From Penium margaritaceum (taxonomy: Eukaryota; Streptophyta; Zygnematophyceae; Desmidiales; Peniaceae), in contig SZWC01006945.1 of NCBI GenBank assembly GCA_023375785.1, forward strand, positions 20,577-84,576: DNA of 64,000 bases, written 5' to 3'. Numbering within the stretch: the stretch's first letter is position 1; the number at the start of each line of letters is the position of its first letter. The notes below the pieces were generated by a model. That model did no database searches, was not told the DNA's origin, and was given only the letters and a program-made list of their open reading frames with translations. Shown here in pieces: positions 48,300 to 59,100 of this stretch. Made by a program: the position numbers and the translations under genes.

Positions 48300-49004
48300 G
48301 TGGGTTTTGAAACTAGTCCTCCTAAGCCGTGACTCACGGCGATTAGCAAAGAATAGTACCTAGGAAAACAGAAAATTGAAATGCAAGGGAATGACAAAAC
48401 GAATGTGAGTGGCGCTCGCAAGACAAAGGCAAAGAATTGCAAAGGAGTTCTAGTAAATCCTAGCAACTCCTTCACTCCCTCTTCCTAGTTATTGTCCTTC
48501 CTTTATCTCCTTGACTTCCTTGGCCTCCTCTTGAGTCTTTGCGCGCCTTGCGCCCTTTGACGGCGTCTTCCTTATGCCGGCGGCGTTGATGAAGCCGCCA
48601 AAATCTTGAAGGTGCTGTCCTTCCTCCTTTTTTGGGTGATCTTAGGTCGTGAGAGCTTCTGGCCTTGGGAAAAAATGTTGTCCCATTTTTTTGGATGAAG
48701 AAGGAAGGAGGGAACCTTGAAAAAAGGGAAAAACTTGGTGGTTTGGGAGTGGGCACTCCCCACCCCGTCCCACAAAAATCCCTTAGGTCCCCTGGACGCG
48801 AGGAGAGACTGGAAGAAAGAAGCTCCCCCAAGTAGAGCTCTTTTCTAGCTCTCCAATGTACTTAACGACAGTTTAATCCGTTAGCTATAGATGCCATAGT
48901 CCCTTATGGAGTTTTTGCTACTGCTACGCGGTGTTTCATCTATGTTGTAGCCGCCTTTTCCATCGAACTGTCGGTCGCGAGAGTCGTCTGGCTCTTAGAA
49001 CCAC
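48300..49004 (-). other. Element B leader region
   Basis: About 700 bp between 5' LTR and protease, pyrimidine-rich in part. A primer-site-like TGGTTCTAAGAGCCAG (minus strand, about 48,985-49,003) lies next to the LTR. The region has clear but diverged counterparts at 40,500-40,708 and 53,099-53,603, which shows that element A split a related leader. Confidence 0.65.
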
Positions 49005-49613
49005 TGTAACAGGTCGAGTCTCTAGCTCCTACTTTGAATTCGTTGTCGGAGTTCGCAGAATGGCGTTCTCATTCCGCGTCAGGTGTTTACCCCCTTTGCA
49101 GGACTGAGGGGCAATCGTCATCAACAACCCAGAGCAGGGAGACTCGAATACTTAGAGTCTTTGGAGGTCCATTTCCGTTTTTACCAAACCCCTGGTTTTG
49201 GGACCCAAACCGGGTGTTTTCACCTCAAACTCGTGTGTTCGCACGGGATTATTTGCTTATTTCATGTCAAAGTTTGTTGCGAACGAACTTCGATTTACGT
49301 TGTGCTGTTCTCCCGTGAAATCGTTGCGTGCGAGGCACGCTAGCAATTTTGCGCCAGTCGTCTTGTCCTCACCCTCGCTACGCCTATCCCTCGTCCTCGC
49401 TTGCTTGTTTGCAAGGAGGGCGAGGGGGGGGCGAGGGCATGAGGCCACAAGGCCTCACCCTCGAGGCCCTCGTGGTCCCTCAGCCGCGATCGGCGGCTGG
49501 CGGCCGGCTAGCGAAGTGCTGGCCGCCGGCCAGCCCTCGCTGACCCGAGGGGTGGTGCGCAACCACACCTCGCTTCAGCGAGGAGGGAGGGCCGAACCGG
49601 CCCTCCCGCTACA
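49005..49613 (-). repeat. 5' LTR of element B (609 bp), empty site for the MITE
   Basis: TGTAACAGGTCGAG to CCCGCTACA. The position that holds the MITE in the other LTR corresponds here to GCACGGGATTATTTGC at about 49,241-49,256, with a single TA. Near its end are hairpins CCTCGCT/AGCGAGG and GGGAGGGCCG/CGGCCCTCCC. Confidence 0.92.
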
Positions 49614-49739
49614 CCTGGAGTGTGTCCGCCTGTTCGTGCAATACACCGCATGAGCAACGCGCAGTTGCAAGAGCTCAAGAAGCAGCAGAATGAGAGCAAG
49701 GCTTCATCCATACATCCTCGTCTCCTTATGCTGCACCTG

Positions 49740-50316
49740 TCCTGTTTGTGCAGAAAAAGATGGGGGAGATGCTTTTGTGCGTGGACTACTGGGCATTGAA
49801 CGAGTTGACCATCAAGAAACAGTACCCGTTTCCACAAGCGGAGGAGCTCTTTGATCAGCTCTGTGCAGCTCCCTTCTTCACAAAGATCGACCTCCGTTCC
49901 GGCTACCACCAGATCTACATCGCAGCAGATGATGTGGAAAAGACGGCTTTTCGCACCTGCTATGGTCACTACGAGTTCCTCATGATGCATTTTCAGGTTG
50001 ACCAATGCGCCGATCAACCTTCATGGCAGCAATGAACAACATCTTCAAGGCATACTTGGATGAATTTGTGGTGGTTCACCTCGACGACATCCTGGTGTAT
50101 AGCAGGATGGTGGAGGAGCATGAGGAGCATGTGAAGAAATTCCTGGAGATATTGAGGAAGGTAACTTTTTTTGCAAATATTTCTAAGTGCGAGTTTGTGG
50201 TGGGCATAGTTGAAATGGTTGGATATATCATTGGCTATGGACAGATTGCCATGGACCCGCGCAAGGTGTCGGCAGTACAGGAGTGGCCGAAGTTGCATAG
50301 TGTGCACAACGTGTAA
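49740..50316 (+). mobile_element. Element A reverse transcriptase (fossil)
   Basis: [32 protein letters not shown], and VVHLDDILVYSR with its HLDD-type active site, then GIVEMVGYIIGYGQIAMDP. This is a standard gypsy reverse transcriptase; the pre-domain part lies on the far side of element B, before 43,587. Confidence 0.88.
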
Positions 50317-50796
50317 GTGTTCCTTGGTTTTTGTAACTACTACCACAGGTTTATCCTTGGTTATGCGGGAGTGTCAGCAACACTCTCCAATCTCACTCGC
50401 AAGGATTGCGAGTGGAGTCGGGGAGTTGGCGAACAAGAAGCCTTTGAGAATCTCAAAAGGGATCTGACCTCTGCGTCGGCCTTGCACTTGGCCGATAGCG
50501 GCTGCGAGTTTGAGATAGCAATGGATGCATTGGACCTGGCCATTGGTGGGATCATTTTGCAGGACTTTGGCAACGGGTCGCATCCGGTCGCCTACTGCAC
50601 CCACAAGTTGCACGGGACAGAGTTGAAATGTGCCATCCATGACAAGGAGATGCTTGCTGTGGTCGCAAGCTTCAAGAACTAGTAGTGCTACCTCAAGGCG
50701 CGGAAGTGCACGGTCTACACTAACCACCACGCGTTGAAGTACTTCAAGAGGCAGCCTTGGGTGGAGTACCTCGAGTCACACTTCTTCTAGGAGATT
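50317..50796 (+). mobile_element. Element A connection and RNase H (fossil)
   Basis: FLGFCNYYHRFILGYAGV opens it; AFENLKRDLTSASALHLAD, HPVAYCTHKLHGTELKCA and DKEMLAVVASFKN follow in the usual order. Confidence 0.86.
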
Positions 50797-51790
50797 GTGT
50801 ACCTGCCGGGTCGCATCAACCCAGTTGACGCACTCTCATGGCGACTGGACCTGTCGATGCGGGTCGTGTCTCTCACCATGCACGAGGATGCCTTCCTTTT
50901 GAAGCTCTTCATGGAGGGATATGAGACGCATGGGAAGTACGAGGCTCGGAGATTTTTCTTTAAGACACCGTATTGGCGACGGCGCGGCACGCAGCAGGTG
51001 GTGGTTCCCGCAGTACCCGCGCTTTGGCAGCTGATTTTGCAAGAGTGCCATGACAGTGGCCCGAGCAGTCACTTCTCCGCCAACAAGACATTGAAGACGG
51101 TGGCTCGCTTCTTTTGGTGGCCCATCATGTCGTCGGACGTGGCTGAATTCTGCCGGAGTTGTGACGTGTGCCAACACCACAAGGCACGAAGGACGAATAT
51201 CCCGGATCCCCTCCAACCCTTGCCGATCCCCGAGCAGCCGTGGCAAGACATCTCCATGGATTTTAGTGCGAGTTTTCCCTTGACAGCGACAGGCCATAAT
51301 GCGGTGTTGGTGGTGGTGGATCGCTTCAGCAGGATGTCGCACTTCATTGAGACACGTGATATGGTGAGCGCAGAAGGCACTGCTCGGCTGTTCCTCAAGC
51401 ATGTGGTGCGTCTCGATGGCGTGCCGCGGTCCATTGTGAGCGACCATGACTCGCGCTTCACGGGTAAGTTTTGACGAGAACTCATGGAACGGTATGGCAG
51501 CAAGGTGCAACTGTTGACCAGTTTTCATCCCCAAACTGATGGGCAAACGGAGCAGACTAACCAAACGCCAGAGCAGCTCCTCCGTATAGTGGGTGATCCG
51601 GACGAGACGGCGTGGGACCTGCGGTTTCCGTTCACTGAACTCGCGTACAACTCCGCCACGTTTGCCTCCATTGGCAAGGCGCCATTTGAGGTGGTGAACG
51701 GGATGGTGCCTACAACGCCCCTCAGTTTGCAAGTCGCAAGCAACCTGCCCGTGGTGGAGTCTACCGCACGTGACTTGAAGCAGATTTAGG
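50797..51790 (+). mobile_element. Element A integrase (fossil)
   Basis: YLPGRINPVDALSWR leads in, then the H2C2 zinc region with CRSCDVCQHHKARR, the core WQDISMDFSASFP and VVDRFSRMSHFI, VSDHDSRFTG, and TSFHPQTDGQTEQTNQ. These are the two catalytic Asp regions and the conserved stretch at the third catalytic residue. Confidence 0.88.
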
Positions 51791-51807
51791 CAGCAACACG
51801 GCATGCA

Positions 51808-52317
51808 TTGGCAAAGGTGCAACAGCAGCATAAAGTGCAAGCGGACCGCCGACGCATCGACGCATTGCTCAAGGTCGGTGACCGAATGCTCCTCAACAAA
51901 TCGCACGTCAAACTTCGCGGGGTCCGGTCGGACAAGTTGAAACCCCAGTGGCTTGGTCTGTTCGAGGTGCTCGACATGCAGAAACCCGTGGTGGTGCGGT
52001 TGGCTCTTCATCCTTCCATGCCAGTCCACAACGTGTTCCACATCTCCAAACTCAAGCTCTACCATGATCCGGCCGAACATTTTCCGGGCCGCAGTTCCGA
52101 GCCTCCCCCTCCGGTGGTCGTCAAGGGCGAGCAAGAGTTTGAAGTGGAGGCCATCCTTGACCACCGTCTTCGTGGCCGTGGATGGGAGTACCTCATCAAG
52201 TGGAAGGGCTACGACAAAGCCATAAGCTCATGGGAGCCTTCTCGCAACTTCAACATTGGTGGGGTGAATGCCATCCTCCGGGAATATCAAGAGCGAACCG
52301 GGACGGCTCACTCCTAA
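51808..52317 (+). mobile_element. Element A integrase C-terminus and chromodomain (fossil)
   Basis: KVQADRRRIDALLKVGDRML, VHNVFHISKLKLYHDPAEHF, then WEYLIKWKGYDKAISSWEP, a clear chromodomain. The reading ends just before the polypurine tract (AAAGGGGGGG at about 52,316-52,325) and the 3' LTR. Confidence 0.88.
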
Positions 52318-52330
52318 AGGGGGGGTGTAG

Positions 52331-53098
52331 TGTAAACCGGACAGTGTCAATGGCACTGATTACGGCTTGAGACTTCCTTGAACATACAATCTGACTGTGG
52401 AATTGGAATCTACAGGAAAAACCGTGTGAGATCAACCCAAGAACAGGATCGATCCATCAAGAATTGAGGAAGTTACGCCCGACCACAGGTTCGACCGGCC
52501 CAGGGGAAAAAGGTGACGGGAAATCGTCCCCAAGGACCAAGGCTTGACCCTCGGAAGACCCAACAAGGCCGAAGCGCACTTTGGGGCCTGGATAGTCAAT
52601 GAGTCAAGGGTCATTGAAGGCCACGGGCACTTCAGAATGGCGCCCTGGTGTGCTACTACCAGAAAGGGCGCTTGGGGCGGCTGTCACCGCCGCTAGTGGT
52701 GCTGCCAGCGGCAGATTGCCGTTGTTGATGGAAACGGCCATATCTTGGCCGTTCCTTCACGGAATGATGTGATTCTTGGTGCTTTGGAAAGCTGAGAAGA
52801 TAAAATACGTGATTTTGAGACAATAGTGCTCATCCCAGGCCTGTACGGAGCCATGCACGGCTTGGCGACATCGGGTCGCCTAGGATGTGTCATCATGTAC
52901 ATATAGTCTTGTATGTTGACACTTGAGTGACAAGTACATTTTACTCGCACTCTGCCACACGTGTTCCCGTGCTTCCCCAAGACGAACCTACGCTTCTGCA
53001 AACCTGAAAAGGCGTGCATTGGCTCCCCTTGGTCGCCGTTGCCGCCGGTTGGTGCCTACAACATCCGGTTGAGGCTAGCACACCGCGCCGGGTTTACA
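52331..53098 (+). repeat. 3' LTR of element A
   Basis: TGTAAACCGGACAG to GGGTTTACA, with the terminal inversion TGTAAA/TTTACA. It is followed by the target copy AATAG. Confidence 0.9.
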
Positions 53099-53603
53099 AA
53101 TAGCCTCCTTATCCTCCTCCTCCTCCTCTTGGTACCTCTTCTGCCTCCTTGAAGGTCTCCCTTGAGCAAAAAGTGATGGAAAGGCCTTAAAAAATTCTTC
53201 CCATTGGCGACTCCTTTGCTCTTGGTGCCCTCCAACTCTTTGGAGCTCCTTTGTTATAGGGAGATACCATGTACTGATAACAAGTCCAAGGGGGAAGGGT
53301 CAAGTATTAGAACAAGGAGAAGATAGGGTGGTTTCGAGGTAGGCACTCTCCAACCTGTCCCACAGAAGAATCAAGTACCATCCAAGTAGGGACATGCCTG
53401 GAAAAGCTAGAAAAGGTGAAAGGAGCACGTCAAAATCTTTCTCATGCATTCTTTATGCCAGAAATAGATACAGTTTAAACTCCAATCCTCCTTTAGTATT
53501 TCTGTTGATATTGTTGCAGGTGTCGACCGGGTTTTCTCTACCATACATCCACCGTTTATGTTTTGGACCTTGTCGTTGGGGCTGTTCTTACATTGAAAAC
53601 CAC
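53099..53603 (-). mobile_element. Right part of fossil element C leader
   Basis: GGGTGGTTTCGAGGTAGGCA with CAACCTGTCCCACA parallels GGTGGTTTGGGAGTGGGCAC with CACCCCGTCCCACA at about 48,737-48,775 of element B. The order of other shared phrases is the same. Confidence 0.65.
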
Positions 53604-54313
53604 TCCCATGGCTATGACTCTAGCTCTTACACATAATTTGTCGTTAGAGGTTGCAGAAGGACATTCTTAACTCATTGGAGAGGATATCTCCTTTGCATCA
53701 CTTTGGGGAAATTCATCATCAACAACCCGTCTAGGGAGACTATTTTTTTTAAGTGTCCAGACGTCCATTTCCATTTTGCCTCATCCCTTTATTTTACATC
53801 CCAAACAAGGGGGCGGTAATACCTCATCCTTGCGAGTTCGCACGATTGTGCCATGTACAAAACTTGAAGTTAACACTAAAAAGGCTTTATTTTGATTTCT
53901 CACACAACAGTGTGAACTTATTGTGTGCAAGGCACATCAGGTGATTTCATGCCATTTTTGTTTTTATTTCTCTTGCTTTCTCTTGCTTGCATTCTTCCCT
54001 CATCGTGGCTCCCTCTCTCAATGAGGTGGGACGAGCAAGGGCAAGGTTGCCAGGCCACTGGCCTTGCCCTTGAGGCCCTCCCTGCCTCTTGGCCGCCGCT
54101 GGAGCCACTAGCTTGATCGAAGACTGGTTGTTGGCAAGCAGGTGGCCTGCCATTCACTTGACCAGCTGCCAGCCATCTAGCCGGCTGGCCTCTGGCTGGT
54201 CTGCAGCCAATGAGTGGGTGGCCACCGGCCAGCCCTTAATTTGGTGAGGGTTGGGTACCTGCCACCCCCTCCCTTATGCGAGGTAGGAGGGCTGAACTGG
54301 CCGTCTGGCTAGA
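53604..54313 (-). repeat. 5' LTR of fossil element C (B-like family)
   Basis: About 710 bp, much more diverged than the two B LTRs but with the same order of phrases: GACTCTAGCTCTTAC, TTGCAGAAGGA, CATCATCAACAACCCG, AGGGAGACTA, CGTCCATTTCC, TTGTGTGCAAGGCAC, TGCTTGCATTCTTCCCTC, GGAGGGCTGAACTGGCC. It interrupts the reverse transcriptase of the next gypsy remnant (54,314 onward). C is the oldest readable layer of the B family here. Confidence 0.75.
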
Positions 54314-54560
54314 ATGTTTTCATGGCCGCCATAATGTTGTGGACACATTTACGACTCCATAGGACATGATTCTGAACTTGAAGTGCTTACATCTAGTGTG
54401 GAATTTTGTCTTCCTAGTTTCCTTATTACACATGCGAATTTGATGGTAGCAACTTCCTAAGCTGATTTTGGTGGAAATTCTTCCCCCGTGGAGCTGGTGA
54501 AAACATTTGTCTACTCGCTGAAGGGGATATCGGTTCTTGACGGTAGCTTTGTTCAACCTT
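54314..54560 (-). mobile_element. Element D reverse transcriptase fragment (fossil gypsy)
   Basis: LNKATVKNRYPLQRVDKCF-type text with SCYHQIRM and HFKFRIMSYG is gypsy reverse transcriptase, ending exactly where the C LTR begins. D is on the minus strand, old and broken. Confidence 0.78.
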
Positions 54561-55365
54561 CTGTAGCCGATGAGCTTGATGTTCTTGCATCTGATGCTAT
54601 GAGCTCACTTGCTTTCCCTGGTTCCACATGGAATATCAACGATCTTGCCCCATGTATTAGGTCTTGCTAGGCATGTCCAGTGACATCATTTTCGGGTGTC
54701 ATTTTGTGCTACAACCTCGTTTTCTGATTCCTCCACTGTTACTTCACCTAGTCCTTGTTGCGTCATGGGTCATTCAATAACAGGGAGACATCATTTCTTG
54801 TCATTAATGTTCTGGTAAACTAAGATGCTACTCCATTCCACCTACGAATTCTACCGGTATGAGAAATGTAACGAAAACATTTCCAAGATTTTTACATTGT
54901 GAGTATATCCAAGTTGTTATCGGTTTGGTTCTCAAAGTTAACATATCTGCAGTTTTTTCTATTGATTTTCCTTCAATCATCCCTGTTATGATGTACAATC
55001 CCAACTTCTAAACCATGTCGTTGCTTTCAACATTGTGATAAGGTCCCCCATGTAGTAGTTCCAGTATCATTACAATGTAAAGGTCGTGGAATGCAACCAA
55101 GGGGGTGTAAATTTCACAACCCCTTGGTTGCACTCGTAGTAGTGTCGTTGGTTGGTCATCCTCGTATCCCTTGTAGAGATTTACGCTCTTAGGAACCCTG
55201 GCCTGCAGCATTGCGAGTTATTTTGATGGGCCATCCTTTGACATAGAATACTCTGAATGGTGTGAAAAACTCCACACCATCTACTTTTAGTTTTTTCCGT
55301 TTGTCTACTCTTTATTTTTTTCTTCCGCACGACTTCCTCCCCTTTTCTGTTCGCTACTATCGCTT
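54561..55365 (-). other. Decayed interior of element D
   Basis: This 800-bp stretch lies between the gag knuckle and the reverse transcriptase, where a protease would be expected, but I recognise no motif with certainty. Confidence 0.35.
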
Positions 55366-56900
55366 TCAATAGTCACACAATATGTGATTCGGCTCTCCAC
55401 AAATCATGCAAAATATTTGATTTTGTCGATTGAAAGTGTCAATGTCAACCAGAGTTGAGGTTTTTTGTTTACTGTGATTTTCCTCCGCCAAGATATGGAT
55501 GGTAGCCTTGGGGTTGCTAGCCATTGGATTCATGCATCCAAACGTTGTCCATGCAACACATGCATCAGCGTTGTCAATGTAATTGGATATTGTGATGATT
55601 TGGAGAAGTTCATCTTGGATGCTAAATACTACCATGGCTCGTCAAATGTCATGCTCGAGGCTGTCACTATAATAGGAAAAGGGATTTTTAAGGGAGGAGT
55701 CACTGCCGGTAATTATCTTGTGGAGACGCCTCATGTACTCTGCCATATTTGAGTCCCAACATAGGTATTGAAGCTTGTACCATGCGTAAAAAATTCCATT
55801 CATTGTTTTGAAGTGGGTGTGGATGGTGCATGCAAAGCCCATATTGTTATCTTGTAGATTCAAAATGTTTGAATCATGATGAATATGTATGCTCAAGAAG
55901 TAGAATGCTCGCAGGTGACGATGTGAGAGTGATCATGTGAGCCACTGATTTAGCTCCACGGGTATCCTGTTGTCATTGGATTATCTTTAAATTGTACCAC
56001 CAACTCAATTTCGTACTACTTAAAAGCGATGCCGTGAGATCAAAGTTCTTCCCACTGTTTTTGAGCCTAGCAACGGTGAAGTACACCTCCAAATGTTTCA
56101 GCTACATCCGAACTGTTGGTCCTTTGGATTTTGCATAATCAAGCGGTTACAGAAGTGCTGGTTAAATTTTTGGTTCATTCAAGAGTTGGTTATTCCTCTC
56201 AATGAGTATTGAATCTTGTACACGCAGATTCCAAAGCTCCTCCATAGCTGTGGAGAGTTCTTGGAAGAGATGGTCATCGTGGCTCTCAAGTCCCGAAAAT
56301 TTATGGTGCATGCATTTGTCAATGCGATTTTGTCGGCCAGTGCCTCTCATCGCGGCAAGTGTTTTCTCGTCGAGCAACAAAAAGTCGAAGGTTTTCCCAA
56401 GCCGGAGAGGTTTATCACCAGGTTTGCCATCGAGGTTTCCCGAGTTGTGCCATGTGTTGTGATGCATGTCCTGCATCCTGGTTCACATACAGAGTGTCAT
56501 GGAATACATGTTGATGACCTTCCTCGTGGAAAAACATGCCGTTGACTGCTGCTTGTGGCTCAGTGTGCTCGCTCCTTCACCATTATCGTGGAAATGTCTG
56601 GCATCTTCTGCACGGTAGAGATGTGCTCGAGACTTGTGCAATGTTTTTGCCTTGTGGGAAATGCGTCGGCTGTCCCTAAAGTGTTGTACTTCAATACCAA
56701 GTAATACACCAAGCGGAATGTGGAGGATTCATGTAAATGAGTTGCAAAGCCAAACATCCTTGGAGGAATTAGGACAAGTACATCATCTGTGTTTAGAAGT
56801 ACATGGTACTCCAATCTAAAGTATCAGAACTATTGAGGACATACATACACTAGTGGAAAACATAATGACACATACTTTGAGTCTTAGGCCCTTGACTCAA
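55366..56900 (-). mobile_element. Element D gag region (fossil gypsy)
   Basis: A zinc knuckle, FCMICGEPNHILCDY, ends the region near 55,370. Upstream on the minus strand lie helical segments such as LFQELSTAMEELWNLRVQDS at about 56,170-56,260 and WDSNMAEYMRRLHKIITGSD at about 55,670-55,760, consistent with a capsid-type gag. Broken. Confidence 0.55.
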
Positions 56901-57841
56901 TCCATGTGTGCGATACTTTGTCATAAGAGGCTGCTCGAGAAAATTTGATGAGAAGTTGAGGGTTTTGAGAATATCGAGGTGTGGTGTTATAAAAGTATAG
57001 TGTCGTGAAAAATTCGACCAAAAAGTTTCAATTGATCAATACATTTTACAGTAGGTATATCGACGCTTGTAGAAAGTGGTCAAACTTGTTAGAATCTTTT
57101 GAAAAGGAATGCCTGAGGTCAGGGAAGGTGGCCAAATGCCCTCGGCTGACTGGCATATGAAGCCTAAGGTTGACTTTTGGTGGGCCACAAATGTAGTGTG
57201 AGTAGTTCCGACGCATGGAATTCAGGCACTCATGTACGTTTGTAACATAAGACAAACATAGTAGGCAAGTGAAACGTTGGTGGATGAGAGGGATGAGGGG
57301 CGGACTAGAAGACCATGTGAGGAAAGGAAACGCAATGAAAAGTGTCATAAATGCCGAGCGCATGTATAAATTAATAGGAAACAAAATGAGGCATACTAGG
57401 GATCTTGGGAATTCAATTTGAGGCGACAAGTGCAATGGTGCATCATGATAGTTCACTTCAAGAAACTCGATTATGAGATTGAGCAGTTAGAGAATCTTGA
57501 GATAAGTTTGTGTGTATCTGTCGAGCACTGTGAAGAACCTGACTGAACAACATCAAAACACAAATGTCGTTCGCCATACTTCTGTCGAACTTTTTGGAAG
57601 CTTTAGAACCTTCTTGAATAGAAGATCAGAGGTCAGGGCAAGTAGCAAGTTTATCCTTGGCCAATCAGTGCAAAATTTTGGAGGACAATGCCTGGTGGGC
57701 TATGCATGTAATCACATAAGTACCCATGTGCGGATTTTAAGTAATCGTGTACGTGAGTTGCATAACACTTCCTCCCATTTTAATCGCGATGTCCCAGAGC
57801 CCTTTGAGATGTAGGTTGAAGCCGGCGATCAGTCTTGAAGA
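56901..57841 (-). repeat. Two tandem, diverged LTR-like copies, offset about 514 bp
   Basis: GAGGTCAGGG occurs at 57,116 and 57,629, and a diverged GTACGT phrase (CACTCATGTACGT and AATCGTGTACGT) at about 57,228 and 57,742. TTGAG..GTT..GAGAAT occurs at about 56,956 and 57,479. A third relative is at 35,973-36,500. I read these as the 3' LTR of E next to the 5' LTR of D. Confidence 0.5.
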
Positions 57842-58480
57842 TTAATTAATGCTGTCTTGAATATTCTCGTAGGGATCCTTGTTTTTATGCAAAGCATTGT
57901 AGCCCCACCACTTGACCACATACTGAGTGATGTTTCTACTGAGGTAGTGCCCCATGATAACTTTGGCTGTGTACTTCATGCCCTTGTCTGCTTTGATAGG
58001 AGATGGAGATACGCATCTGCTATAGAAGTGCTTGCTGGGATCCCGGTAAAGTTTTAGCCTGATGAGGTAGAATACCAGGTGGGCTGCCATGTTGTCCGGT
58101 ACGAGAACAGTCTCTTCATCTACACCATCACGACTTGTCCCATCCACTTAGGATTGAGTTTGGTACAGTTTCATCCTTGAGAATGAAACTGTACTCAGCG
58201 TTTGGACTACTGAGCAGGATGCGATCACTGACACAGAACATGGTGTCCATCTGATTCTTGTTGGATGCTTGTTTCACTGTTGTGTTTGTTGTTGTGAGCA
58301 GTTGGAAATTTTTATCCAAGGTACTCTGGAAGTCTCGCCGCTGGATGTTGACTACCAATATGTTGTTCAAGCTTTGAAAACCTACAGGAGTTGAGGGGAT
58401 TTTGTCATAAACTACCTTGAAAGGAATCTTTCGAGTTGCAATAACATCAAGATTTTTTATGAGAGCTTGGCAGTCCATAG
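57842..58480 (-). mobile_element. Element E integrase C-terminus and chromodomain (fossil gypsy)
   Basis: FYLIRLKLYRDPSKHFYSR, then QYVVKWWGYNALHKNKDPYE, a chromodomain, and upstream KIPSTPVGFQSLNN with VKQASNKNQMDTMFCVSDR. The last part is the match to 36,863-37,096. Confidence 0.78.
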
Positions 58481-59100
58481 CTTAACCGCCTAGTCAGTGC
58501 CATCGGCTCATCCAGATTTTGGAGTAGATGTTTGAGCGTCTCATTAGTGCGCTCAGCCTGGTCGTCAGTTTGGTAATTGAAAGTCGTTGATAGCTGAATC
58601 TGATTGCAGTTGCGAGTCATAAACTCCCCCAAAAACTGTCTGTGAATTGTTCATCCCTGTTGATAGTGATGCGGAGGAAACACTGTATAGATAAAGGATG
58701 TTCTTGAGGAACAATCACAATGTTCTCTCGACGGTGAGTGTGTCTGTCGTGAGGATGAAGTGAAACATCTTTGAGAACCGGTCGACTAGCACGAGTATTT
58801 CATCAAACTCTTTCGCTGCAATGGGTCAACTAGTTACAAAGTCGATGGAGATTTCTATCCATGGTCCTTTGAGTACTTGCAGTGGTTTGTCTTGACGTAT
58901 GTCGTTGGCACACACCGCAGGTCTTGCTCTAGTCTGTGACGTCGGTTTGCATCTTGTCCCGCCAATAATACTTGGTGAGTTTCTGAACTGTTTCATCCTT
59001 GTTGAAGTGTCCACATAGACCAGTGTCATTGCACTACTCCTCCACCATAAGCTGGAGTTTTCCAATTGGGATCACAGAGCCACTTCAAGCGAAGAACCTC
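58481..59100 (-). mobile_element. Element E integrase core region (fossil gypsy)
   Basis: QLSTTFNYQTDDQAERTNET near 58,560 is the familiar late integrase motif; PLQVLKGPWIEISIDFVTS near 58,830-58,890 its start; CKPTSQTRARP the end of the zinc region. Confidence 0.78.

Larger units (their letters stand above)
43592..49613 (-). mobile_element. Element B: Ty3/gypsy chromovirus on the minus strand, inserted in element A
   Basis: B is 6,022 bp long and bounded by the target copy CCTGG on both sides (43587-43591 and 49614-49618). Its LTRs are 43592-44504 and 49005-49613. The first is 913 bp only because it holds the 302-bp MITE plus one TA; without them it is 609 bp, exactly the length of the second. 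The minus-strand body reads leader, protease, reverse transcriptase, RNase H, integrase, chromodomain; I see no gag. LTR divergence by eye is about one in eight. A polypurine tract (AGTGGGGAGGAA, minus strand) abuts the 3' LTR and a primer-site-like TGGTTCTAAGAGCCAG the 5' LTR. It is broken in many places. Confidence 0.92.
40709..53098 (+). mobile_element. Element A: Ty3/gypsy chromovirus, plus strand, containing element B
   Basis: The LTRs at 40709-41481 and 52331-53098 (773 and 768 bp; TGTAA...CACA and TGTAA...TACA) flank a gag-PR-RT-RH-IN-chromodomain body. Target copies AATAA and AATAG flank the whole. By eye the LTRs differ at about one site in eight, so the insertion is old. Element B (43592-49613) lies inside the pol region between protease and reverse transcriptase; without B and its target copy A is about 6.4 kb, a normal size for the family. 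The coding body is broken in several places. A itself lies inside fossil element C, since its two flanks together match the leader of B. Confidence 0.9.

Noticed and set aside
50836-52164. A 442-codon open frame on the minus strand, among the longest in the window.
   Set aside because: It lies antisense to the integrase and chromodomain of element A, whose sense reading is clearly gypsy pol. The antisense protein is His/Arg-rich with no recognisable domain.
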